DNA from: Methanobacteriota archaeon
GTDB taxonomy: Archaea; Thermoplasmatota; Thermoplasmata; Methanomassiliicoccales; Methanomethylophilaceae
Length of the DNA: 13,777 nucleotides
Assembly: GCA_012719315.1 (NCBI GenBank)
Contig: JAAYAP010000063.1
Coordinates: forward strand, 1-13,777
Direction: 5' to 3'
Shown in pieces: positions 1 through 5,993 of the stretch. The notes beneath the pieces were generated by a model that made no database searches, was not told the origin of the DNA, and saw nothing but the letters and a program-made list of their open reading frames with translations. Made by a program: the position numbers and the translations under genes. The first letter of the stretch is position 1. Each line of letters opens with the position of its first letter.

Positions 1-724
1 CCTCGAAATCCGCGCCTCTGACTTTGGACACCGCGGTCTTGACCACGCCCGGTCCGCTGACGCCGACGTTGATCACCGTATCGGTCTCGGTGACGCCGTG
101 GTATGCGCCGGCCATGAACGGATTGTCGTCGACCGGGTTGCAGAAGACCACCAGTTTGGCGCAGCCGATCGAATCGCGGTCCCGCGTCTCCTCGGCAGTC
201 TTCTTGATGATGGTGCCCATGAGCCGGACGGCATCCATGTCGATGCCCGTCTTGGTGGAGGCCAGGCTGACCGAGCTGCAGACATGCTCGGTGAGCTTCA
301 GTGCCTTCGGTATGGAGCGGATCAACAGCTCCTCCGCCACGGTCATGCCCTTCTGGACCAGTGCCGAGTATCCGCCGATGAAATTGACCCCCACATCCGT
401 GGCCGCCTGCTCGAGCGTCTCGGCGATCCTGACGAAGTCGTCGGAGGTCCGGCAGGCCGAAGCCCCTACGAGGGCGATCGGCGTGACCGCGATCCGTTTG
501 TTGATCACCGGTATCCCGAACTCGAGGCCGACCTCGTCGCCGACCCTGACCAGGTCCTTGGCGCACCCGACGATCTTCTCGTGGATCCGTTCGCACAGGG
601 CGTCCAGGTCCGAGTCGATGCAATCGAGGAGGCTGATGCCCATGGTGATGGTCCTGACATCCAGATTCTCGCTGGAAATCATGCTGTTGGTCTCGAAGAC
701 CTCTCTCATCTCCAACATCCGCAT
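1..724 (-). CDS. UPF0210 / PFL-family protein (DUF711), 3' end cut off
   Basis: About 241 codons are visible of a family that usually has about 450 residues; the C-terminus lies beyond base 1. Translation of the minus strand gives typical family stretches: ENLDVRTITMGISL near residues 19-32, GIPVINKRIAVTPI about 50 residues later, and VNFIGGYSALVQKG around residues 112-125. The ATG at 724 overlaps the stop of the upstream ACT gene (TGATG), so the two are translationally coupled; ATG at 718 is an alternative start and matches the usual family N-terminus slightly better. The family has a fold related to pyruvate-formate-lyase-type enzymes (known for the family), but its reaction is unknown to me. 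The UPF0237-UPF0210 pair is conserved in many bacteria and archaea. Here it ends an operon for threonine/isoleucine precursors. Family assignment is confident; function is open. Confidence 0.9.
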   Translation of the reverse strand, partial: MRMLEMREVFETNSMISSENLDVRTITMGISLLDCIDSDLDALCERIHEKIVGCAKDLVRVGDEVGLEFGIPVINKRIAVTPIALVGASACRTSDDFVRIAETLEQAATDVGVNFIGGYSALVQKGMTVAEELLIRSIPKALKLTEHVCSSVSLASTKTGIDMDAVRLMGTIIKKTAEETRDRDSIGCAKLVVFCNPVDDNPFMAGAYHGVTETDTVINVGVSGPGVVKTAVSKVRGADFE

Positions 725-996
725 CAGATCCTGTGCATCATGTAGAAGATCTCTTCCTGCTGGGCTTTGATCTTGACGCCGATCCTCTCGCCTACCGCGT
801 CAAGGTCCTCGGTCAGCTCTTTGAAGTTCTTCTTGTAGTGTGTCATATCGATGATCATCATCATGTTGATGAATTCCTGGACCGTGGTCTGGCTGATATC
901 GAGGATGTTTATGTCGTTCTCGGCGAAGTAGTTGCAGACCGCGGCGATGATGCCGATGTTGTCCTTGCCGACCAAGGTGATGATTGTCCTGTTCAT
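724..996 (-). CDS. UPF0237 ACT-domain protein
   Basis: This 90-residue protein is essentially one ACT domain. It opens with ITLVGKDNIGIIAAVCNYFAE (first 20 residues of that stretch are diagnostic), continues with NDINILDISQTTVQ, and ends with EEIFYMMHRI, the usual UPF0237 pattern. ACT domains bind small ligands, often amino acids, and regulate a partner. The partner here is probably the UPF0210 protein encoded immediately downstream, because their genes overlap by one base and the pair is conserved elsewhere. It lies 6 nt after the citramalate synthase stop codon, so it belongs to the same transcript. The ligand cannot be read from the sequence. No catalytic domain is present. Confidence 0.92.
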   Translation of the reverse strand: MNRTIITLVGKDNIGIIAAVCNYFAENDINILDISQTTVQEFINMMMIIDMTHYKKNFKELTEDLDAVGERIGVKIKAQQEEIFYMMHRI

Positions 997-1002
997 TAGT
1001 GT

Positions 1003-2580
1003 TCACTTCTTAGGTTTGTCGCCTGCTTTCAGCATGGCGTACTCGATCGAATCGACCAGAGCGTGCATGGAGGCCTCGATGACGTTCTCCGAGACCCCGA
1101 CCGTGGTCCAGCTGTTCTTGCCGTCCGTGGATCGGATCAGCACCCTGACGCTCGCCGCCGTGGCGGATTTCTCGTCCAGCACCCGCACCTTGTAATCGGT
1201 CAGCCTGATGTCCTCCATGATGGGGAAGAACCGGGACAGTGCCTTGCGGAGCGCGTTATCCAGTGCGTTCACGGGACCGTGCCCGTCGGCGGCGGTGTGT
1301 TCGACGTTGCCTTGGAAGTCCTCGACCTTGACGCTCGCCTCCGAGATCATCGTGCTGTCGCCGACATCATCCATGAACAGCCTGAAGCCGATGACCCTGA
1401 ACGGCGGCTCCCATTCGTCCTTGAGCCTCCTGACCAACAGCTCGAAGCTCGCGTCGGCGCCTTCGAACTCGTAACCCATGGCTTCGAGGCTCTTGATCCT
1501 GTTCAGGACCTCCCGGCTCTCGGTATCGGACAAGTCTATGCCGAACTCCCGCATCTTGGAATCGATGCTGGCCTTGCCGGACATGTCGGAGATCAGGATC
1601 CTCCGCTTGTTGCCGACCGTGTCGGGCGTGATGTGCTCGTAGGTGCGGGAGTCCTTGGCCATGGCCGAGACGTGCATCCCGCCCTTGTGGGCGAAAGCCT
1701 TCTCGCCGACATACGGCAATCCCGGAGAGGGCGAGCAGTTGCAGACCTCCCCCACGAACCTGGAGAGCTCCGTGAGCCCGGTAAGGTCCTTGGCGCAGAT
1801 CTCGCAACCCATCTTCAAAGACAGATTGGCCATGACCGAGCAGAGGTTCGCGTTGCCGCATCTCTCGCCGATGCCGTTGATCGTGCCTTGCACCATCTCC
1901 GCCCCGCCTTCGACGGCGGCGAGCGAATTCGCGACCGCCAGCTCGGAATCGTTGTGGCAGTGTATGCCCACCTTGACATCGCCGAAGGTCTTCTTGACAT
2001 CCTCGGTGGCCAGCTTGACTTCCGCGGGTATCGACCCGCCGTTGGTGTCGCACAGGACGAGCCACTCGGCACCGCCTTTGACCGCCGCGCCCAAGGCCTC
2101 GAGGGCGTACTCCTGATTGGATTTGTATCCGTCGAAGAAATGCTCCGCGTCGAACATGACCCTCTTGCCCGATTCCCTCAGGAACCGCACGCTGTCCTCG
2201 ATCATCCGGAGATTCTCCTCCAGCGGTATGCGGAGTGCGACCTCCACCTGGAAATCCCAGGTCTTCCCGAAGATGCAGCACCATTCCGCCGAGCAGGCGG
2301 CCAACGCTTTGAGGTTGGCATCGTCTGCGGCGTCGATGCTGTGCCTGCAGGTGCTTCCGAAAGCGGTCAGCTCGGTGTTCTTGAGCTTGCGCTCGCCCGC
2401 TTTCTCGAAGAACTCGTCATCCTTGGGGTTGGATCCGGGCCAACCTCCTTCGACGAACCCGACGCCGAACCCGTCGAGCGCATCGAGTATCTCCAGCTTG
2501 TCCTCCACGGAGAAGGCGATGCCCTCCGATTGCGCCCCGTCACGCAATGTCGTATCATACATGACAACCGATCGTTTCAA
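1003..2580 (-). CDS. cimA: (R)-citramalate synthase
   Basis: The 525-residue protein condenses acetyl-CoA and pyruvate to citramalate, the first step of the threonine-independent route to 2-oxobutyrate and isoleucine. It has the HMGL-like TIM-barrel signature DTTLRDGAQ at residues 9-17, the metal-binding HCHND at 207-211, GIGERCGN at 236-243 and FAHKGGMHVSA at 296-306. A LeuA-type regulatory dimer domain fills roughly residues 385-515. Length and the N-terminal DGAQSEGIAFS pattern fit the citramalate synthase group rather than 2-isopropylmalate or homocitrate synthase, though substrate choice in this superfamily is hard to settle by eye. The start is TTG at 2580, because a near-perfect Shine-Dalgarno sequence sits 5 nt upstream; the in-frame ATG at 2562 would be 23 nt from it. 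The gene starts 6 nt after the homoserine dehydrogenase stop. Isoleucine feedback through the C-terminal domain is known for the family. Confidence 0.9.
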   Translation of the reverse strand: MKRSVVMYDTTLRDGAQSEGIAFSVEDKLEILDALDGFGVGFVEGGWPGSNPKDDEFFEKAGERKLKNTELTAFGSTCRHSIDAADDANLKALAACSAEWCCIFGKTWDFQVEVALRIPLEENLRMIEDSVRFLRESGKRVMFDAEHFFDGYKSNQEYALEALGAAVKGGAEWLVLCDTNGGSIPAEVKLATEDVKKTFGDVKVGIHCHNDSELAVANSLAAVEGGAEMVQGTINGIGERCGNANLCSVMANLSLKMGCEICAKDLTGLTELSRFVGEVCNCSPSPGLPYVGEKAFAHKGGMHVSAMAKDSRTYEHITPDTVGNKRRILISDMSGKASIDSKMREFGIDLSDTESREVLNRIKSLEAMGYEFEGADASFELLVRRLKDEWEPPFRVIGFRLFMDDVGDSTMISEASVKVEDFQGNVEHTAADGHGPVNALDNALRKALSRFFPIMEDIRLTDYKVRVLDEKSATAASVRVLIRSTDGKNSWTTVGVSENVIEASMHALVDSIEYAMLKAGDKPKK

Positions 2581-2585
2581 TGCAC

Positions 2586-2594
2586 ATCACTTCC
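2586..2594 (-). promoter_or_regulatory. Shine-Dalgarno site deciding a TTG start
   Basis: The minus strand reads GGAAGTGAT, one mismatch from the archaeal consensus GGAGGTGAT. It overlaps the stop codon of the homoserine dehydrogenase gene and ends 5 nt before the TTG at 2580. This placement supports TTG over the ATG at 2562 as the citramalate synthase start, and suggests translation coupled to the gene upstream. Confidence 0.7.
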
Positions 2595-3582
2595 TTGCAT
2601 CCATTATCGCGATCAGATCGCTCAGTATAGCCGAGGCGGTCTCCTTGCGCCCCGCTCCGCGACCGGTGATCGCGATGGGTCCGGCGAGATCCGAGAGGAT
2701 CTGCGCGGCGTTCAATGTGCCGGAGATGCCGAGGGGATGCCCTTTGGGTATCAACCTCGGCGACACTTCCAGCTTGCTGTCCGACACCTCGCCGATGAGT
2801 CTGATGACCATGTTGTTCGCCGCGGCCAGAGCGACGGCTTCGCTGGTGATCGAGCTTATGCCGGTGACATTCACATCGGAGAAGGTCACGTTCCTCCCGA
2901 ACACCGAATTGGCGAGGATCACGACCTTGCAGGCGGCATCGTACCCCTCTATGTCGTTGGCGGGGTCCGATTCCGCATATCCCATCTGCTGCGCCTCCCT
3001 GAGTGCCTGCTCGAAAGGCTGGCCGCTGTCCATCTTGCTGAGTATGTAGTTGCAGGTGCCGTTGAATATGCCGCGTATCGATTTGATGCGCTCGCCCATG
3101 AGGTTCTCGTGGCAGAGGTTGATGATCGGCATGGCGCCGCCGACCGATCCCTCGAATCGGAATTTGCACCTGTTCTTCCTGGCCAGGCCGATCAGCTCCG
3201 GGAATTTCAGGGCCAGAGGGCCTTTGTTGACGGTAATCACATCCTTCCCGCATTCCAAGGCGTGCACGATGTTGGTCAATCCGACGCCTCCCGTCAGCAC
3301 ATCGGTGGGACTGACCTCCACCAGGAGGTCGTAGTCGACCGAGTCCATGACCTTGACGGAATCCTCGTAGGTGTTCCGGCCGACTCTGCCCGCGGTGTTC
3401 TTGACCGAGACCAATTCCAGAGGATCCAAGCCGTCTGGATCGGACGCATAGGTCTTGGAATCCATCGCACAGACGATCCTGACCTCTTTCCCGTATCTCT
3501 CGCGGAAGAAATCCTGCCTCGAGGCGACCACCTCCGCGAATCCCTGACCGACCGTTCCGAATCCTGATATCAGCACCCTCAT
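2587..3582 (-). CDS. hom: homoserine dehydrogenase, short form
   Basis: The 331-residue enzyme reduces aspartate semialdehyde to homoserine with NAD(P)H, feeding threonine, methionine and isoleucine synthesis. A Rossmann motif GFGTVG covers residues 7-12, VNKGPLA starts at 118, and FNGTCNYIL covers 173-181. The family signature around 201-220 includes E204, D206, D215 and K219; the last two correspond by spacing to the catalytic Asp and Lys known in yeast. The protein stops after the catalytic domain and has no C-terminal ACT domain. Its likely regulator is the separate ACT protein encoded just upstream; only one base separates the two genes. A purine-rich AGGGGG lies about 8 nt before the ATG. 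Confidence 0.95.
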   Translation of the reverse strand: MRVLISGFGTVGQGFAEVVASRQDFFRERYGKEVRIVCAMDSKTYASDPDGLDPLELVSVKNTAGRVGRNTYEDSVKVMDSVDYDLLVEVSPTDVLTGGVGLTNIVHALECGKDVITVNKGPLALKFPELIGLARKNRCKFRFEGSVGGAMPIINLCHENLMGERIKSIRGIFNGTCNYILSKMDSGQPFEQALREAQQMGYAESDPANDIEGYDAACKVVILANSVFGRNVTFSDVNVTGISSITSEAVALAAANNMVIRLIGEVSDSKLEVSPRLIPKGHPLGISGTLNAAQILSDLAGPIAITGRGAGRKETASAILSDLIAIMDARK

Positions 3583-3583
3583 T

Positions 3584-4075
3584 TCAAAGCCCCCTGATGT
3601 AGACGATGCCTTCCTCCCGGCAGGATTCCTCGAGGATCAGGTTCAGCTTGTCGAGGTCGTCTTCGTTCAGCACCTCCACCGTGATCATCGCCGTGCGCGT
3701 CTTGGTGTGATTGGCCGTCGAGTAGCTCACGTCGACCGACTCGAAAGGCACGGTCTCCGCGGCCTTCTCGATCAACTCCTCCACATAAGAGGCGTTGAAC
3801 AGCCCCAGGAGCAGGTACTCCATGGACGCCGTCTTGTACACGGACCCGATCGAGTCGATGAGCACATCCCTGGCCTTCCAGACGTTCTTGAGCTTCTCCA
3901 GGTCGTCATTGTTGTCGACCTCGAAGGTGACATTGACGCAGATCCTGTGGTTGATTATCCTGTCGCGGTTATGGACGACCCCGACGATGTTCCCGTTGAC
4001 CATCGAGATGGGTTCCAATGAACCCACCAGCTGTCCAGGGAGATCCTTTACGTAGAGCTCTGCATTCACCAACAT
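3584..4075 (-). CDS. ACT-domain protein, predicted regulator of homoserine dehydrogenase
   Basis: The 163-residue protein begins with an ACT-like segment (residues 5-38, with LYVKDLPGQLVGSLEPIS), then a second alpha/beta half (about 85-160) that may be another ACT-like unit. It resembles the archaeal family annotated as predicted allosteric regulator of homoserine dehydrogenase (COG2061 type). It is first in the operon and ends one base before the ATG of that enzyme, which itself lacks an ACT domain, so the two probably form a split regulated enzyme. The ATG at 4075 is preceded by GGTGA 4 nt upstream. The effector is probably threonine or a related amino acid, but this is inference. The binding role has not been read from specific residues. 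Confidence 0.85.
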   Translation of the reverse strand: MLVNAELYVKDLPGQLVGSLEPISMVNGNIVGVVHNRDRIINHRICVNVTFEVDNNDDLEKLKNVWKARDVLIDSIGSVYKTASMEYLLLGLFNASYVEELIEKAAETVPFESVDVSYSTANHTKTRTAMITVEVLNEDDLDKLNLILEESCREEGIVYIRGL

Positions 4076-4117
4076 GATTTCACCACGACCATAACTAACG
4101 GTTTAATTATATTATAT

Positions 4118-4125
4118 TATTTAAA
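4118..4125 (-). promoter_or_regulatory. TATA box of the ACT-hom-cimA operon
   Basis: The minus strand has TTTAAATA inside an AT-only tract (about 4102-4125) that stands out from the GC-rich surroundings. It lies about 47 nt before the first start codon at 4075. A transcription start about 25 nt downstream of the box would leave a leader of roughly 20 nt that includes the GGTGA ribosome site. No other promoter-like sequence is seen within the operon's tiny gaps. Confidence 0.65.
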
Positions 4126-4268
4126 CAACACATATGCAATCGCCCGTATGCCGGCATGCATGCGATGCAAGTCGCGATCCGGGCACGTCGCCGACGGGGG
4201 TCCGTACGGCACGATCGTGCGGGGAATGCAGGAGCGCACAAGGTCGTGAGAAGGGACGGCAATGGAAC

Positions 4269-4278
4269 CTTATATATA
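4269..4278 (+). promoter_or_regulatory. orphan TATA box
   Basis: CTTATATATA is a strong archaeal TATA-like element in otherwise GC-rich DNA. The centre is 26 nt before an ATG at 4300. No known gene follows on the plus strand until the chelatase gene at 4959, which has its own box. The element is nearly symmetric, so minus-strand use is possible, but nothing recognisable lies downstream in that direction. Confidence 0.5.
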
Positions 4279-4299
4279 CTATCGGGAAATTGATATTCA

Positions 4300-4335
4300 A
4301 TGTCTGTGCATCTAGCGTCCTGCGGGCCGCAGTGA
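4300..4335 (+). CDS. possible leaderless 11-codon ORF
   Basis: ATG at 4300 opens a frame encoding MSVHLASCGPQ before TGA. The start lies 26 nt from the centre of the TATA box, the same geometry seen at four real gene starts in this window. The peptide matches nothing I know. It could be a leader peptide, a small protein or chance; the stop codon overlaps the first of two stable stems. Low confidence. Confidence 0.2.
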   Translation: MSVHLASCGPQ

Positions 4336-4428
4336 TGCATGACAGCATCGCCTTGCGCCGTCTGGTCGGATCCCGGATGGCGGGAGGAGCGGGATGGATT
4401 GACATCCCGTATCTCCAAGCCTCCCGTC
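4332..4428 (+). ncRNA. candidate structured RNA downstream of the orphan promoter
   Basis: Two stems follow the TATA box. Stem one pairs 4332-4338 with 4345-4351 (7 bp, one G-U) around the loop ATGACA. Stem two is a two-part helix: 4379-4387 pairs with 4420-4428 (9 bp, one G-U), then 4389-4396 pairs with 4403-4410 (8 bp, one G-U) around the loop GATTGA, with a single A bulge on one side and a 9-nt bulge on the other. I could not match this to RNase P RNA, signal-recognition-particle RNA or a known riboswitch. Ends are those of the stems, not of a mapped transcript. GC-rich sequence forms stems easily, so this is a candidate only. Confidence 0.3.
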
Positions 4429-4696
4429 GGGCTGAACCTCACGGCCCGCATCGGCGATGATAAGTCGTCCCTACCAGTCCTCAACATCCGGTTCGGACGC
4501 AATGTCGACCGAATTGGCATTGGTTTCCTCCAATCATTGGTCGTCCATAAACACCTTATTCCGGTCGGGACAGGCTCCAACCTGCACCGGCCGGATGTTC
4601 TATGCTCTTGAATCGTCCCGCGGGATCGGAGAGGACATCGACGCAGGCCCGACGGAGTCCGTGTCTCCGGACAGACATCGCAGAACATTATGAGAA

Positions 4697-4783
4697 TGGC
4701 GCCGAGAGGGAGATTCGAACTCCCGAGGGAAGATTCCCACGAGCTTTCCAGGCTCGCGCCTTACCGGGCTGGGCTATCTCGGC
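4697..4783 (-). tRNA. tRNA-Ser(GGA), CCA encoded
   Basis: The minus strand folds as a complete class II tRNA. The acceptor GCCGAGA pairs with TCTCGGC, the anticodon stem CGAGC/GCTCG holds the loop CTGGAAA with anticodon GGA (reading UCC and UCU), a long variable arm pairs GGGAA with TTCCC, and the T arm is GGGAG-TTCGAAT-CTCCC. The discriminator base is G (4700), as in serine tRNAs, and CCA follows directly at 4699-4697, so the 3' end appears to be encoded. No intron is seen. A TATA box lies at the right distance upstream. Confidence 0.97.
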
Positions 4784-4806
4784 TCAATGACCGTTAATTG
4801 CTCCTC

Positions 4807-4814
4807 GTTTATAA
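4807..4814 (-). promoter_or_regulatory. TATA box of tRNA-Ser
   Basis: The minus strand reads TTATAAAC with its centre about 27 nt before the mature 5' end at 4783. Transcription would begin at or within a base or two of the tRNA, leaving little or no 5' leader. Confidence 0.6.
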
Positions 4815-4915
4815 CTGTTTGCGGATGCGCGTCGCAGGATCCCGTCCAGACGGTCGTGTTCTTCCGGATATCCGCGCCCAGAGGAATGCGTCTAATGGGT
4901 AGTAACATCCAACCG

Positions 4916-4922
4916 TATATAT
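4916..4922 (+). promoter_or_regulatory. TATA box of the chelatase operon
   Basis: TATATAT is centred 40 nt before the ATG at 4959, predicting a start near 4944 and a leader of about 15 nt. No clear Shine-Dalgarno sequence is found in that leader. It shares the 4784-4958 intergenic region with the divergent tRNA-Ser promoter. Confidence 0.5.
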
Positions 4923-4958
4923 TGTTTTTAATGCATAGGATAATACGAAGCCGATATA

Positions 4959-5993
4959 ATGCCATCCGAGAATCATGTGTTTTTCCCATTTGTGGCGATA
5001 GTCGGTCAGGACGAGATGAAAAGGGCGCTGCTGCTCAACATCATCGACCCGGGCATCGGCGGCGTGCTTGTGAGGGGCGAGAAAGGAACTGCCAAATCCA
5101 CGGCCATAAGGTCTTTGGCACAGGTATTGCCGGAGACCGAGCAGATGGAGGGCTGCCCATTCCATTGCGATCCGGCGGATACCGGCAATATGTGCCCGGA
5201 ATGCGCCGAGAAGCTGGCTTCGGGGGAGTTCAACACAGTCATCGTCCCGATGCGTGTGGTCGAGCTCCCGTTGAGCGCCACGGAGGACCGCATCGTCGGG
5301 ACCATGGATCTCGAGCACGTCCTCCAGACCGGTCGGAGGCGATTCGAACCCGGTGTCTTGGCGCAGGCCAACCGGAACCTGCTGTACGTGGACGAGGTGA
5401 ATCTGCTGGAGGACCACATCGTGGACCTGTTGCTGGATTCGGCGGCCATGGGCACCAACTACGTCGAGCGGGAGGGCGTGTCCTTCTCGCATCCTTCCAA
5501 ATTCATCCTGGTGGGCTCGATGAACCCCGAGGAAGGCGAGCTCAGGCCGCAGCTCCTGGACCGGTTCGGACTGTGCGTCGAGGTCGCAGGGGAACGGTCG
5601 GTGGACCGCAGAGCGGCGGTCGTGATGCGCAGACTGGACTTCGACCGCGATCCGGCGGCTTACACCGAGTCCTGCTCCGAGACCACCGAGGACCTCTCGG
5701 AGAGGATACGCCTGGCCCGCGAGAGGCTCGACGACGTCGAGGTCGGCATGGACATCGTGGTCGCGGCCTCGGAGATCGCCGTGCATTTCGACATGGAGGG
5801 GATGAGGGCGGATATCACGCTGATCAGGGCCGCCAGGGCGAATGCGGCCTTCGAGGGCAGGGGCGCGGTCGTCAAAGAGGATCTCGCCGCCGTCGCCCCC
5901 CTGGTCCTGGAGCACCGGGTGAGGCGGCGTCCCTTCGAGAACGCCAGCTTCGACAGGAGGGAACTGGAGGATTTCCTCCGGAGCCTGTCATGA
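4959..5993 (+). CDS. chelatase AAA+ ATPase subunit, ChlI/BchI type
   Basis: This 344-residue protein is the motor subunit of a magnesium/cobalt-chelatase type complex, which uses ATP to drive metal insertion into a tetrapyrrole by a large partner subunit. AIVGQDEMK at 13-21 opens the AAA+ core. Walker A is GEKGTAKS (40-47), Walker B is LLYVDE (141-146), and GSMNPEEGELRPQLLDRFG (186-204) is the family stretch with the sensor and arginine-finger region. Four cysteines, C66, C70, C79 and C82, form a C-x3-C-x8-C-x2-C cluster within the insertion, possibly a metal knuckle. Length is usual for the family. The stop overlaps the next ATG (ATGA), so it is coupled to the ChlD-type gene. Without chlorophyll genes, and with methanogens in mind, a cobaltochelatase or other tetrapyrrole role is more likely than magnesium insertion, but this is inference. 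Confidence 0.93.
   Translation: MPSENHVFFPFVAIVGQDEMKRALLLNIIDPGIGGVLVRGEKGTAKSTAIRSLAQVLPETEQMEGCPFHCDPADTGNMCPECAEKLASGEFNTVIVPMRVVELPLSATEDRIVGTMDLEHVLQTGRRRFEPGVLAQANRNLLYVDEVNLLEDHIVDLLLDSAAMGTNYVEREGVSFSHPSKFILVGSMNPEEGELRPQLLDRFGLCVEVAGERSVDRRAAVVMRRLDFDRDPAAYTESCSETTEDLSERIRLARERLDDVEVGMDIVVAASEIAVHFDMEGMRADITLIRAARANAAFEGRGAVVKEDLAAVAPLVLEHRVRRRPFENASFDRRELEDFLRSLS

Larger units (their letters stand above)
4130..4690. other. 561-bp stretch with no convincing protein gene
   Basis: Both strands have open frames here, but their translations are Arg/Ser/Pro-rich, resemble no family and lack ribosome sites, so I reject them as genes. The stretch does hold a TATA box on the plus strand, an 11-codon ORF at the expected transcription start, and several stable stems (4332-4351, 4379-4428, and a short one at 4519-4534). 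The left border is the operon promoter and the right border is tRNA-Ser. No repeats or insertion-sequence ends were seen. Confidence 0.6.

Noticed and set aside
1063..3567. Very long plus-strand open frame (over 800 codons) opposite cimA and hom
   Set aside because: It is antisense to two clear enzymes, has a composition typical of GC-rich shadow frames and resembles no protein family.
4107..4688. 193-codon minus-strand frame in the intergenic stretch
   Set aside because: The translation is Arg/Ser/Pro/Cys-rich with no family resemblance; it has no ribosome site and would run through the operon's TATA region.
4130..4690. RNase P RNA or signal-recognition-particle RNA
   Set aside because: I looked for their conserved core sequences and did not find them on either strand.
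4787..5989. 400-codon upstream extension of the ChlD reading frame
   Set aside because: It overlaps the real ChlI gene in another frame, is Arg/Gly-rich, and a well-placed GGAG supports the ATG at 5990.
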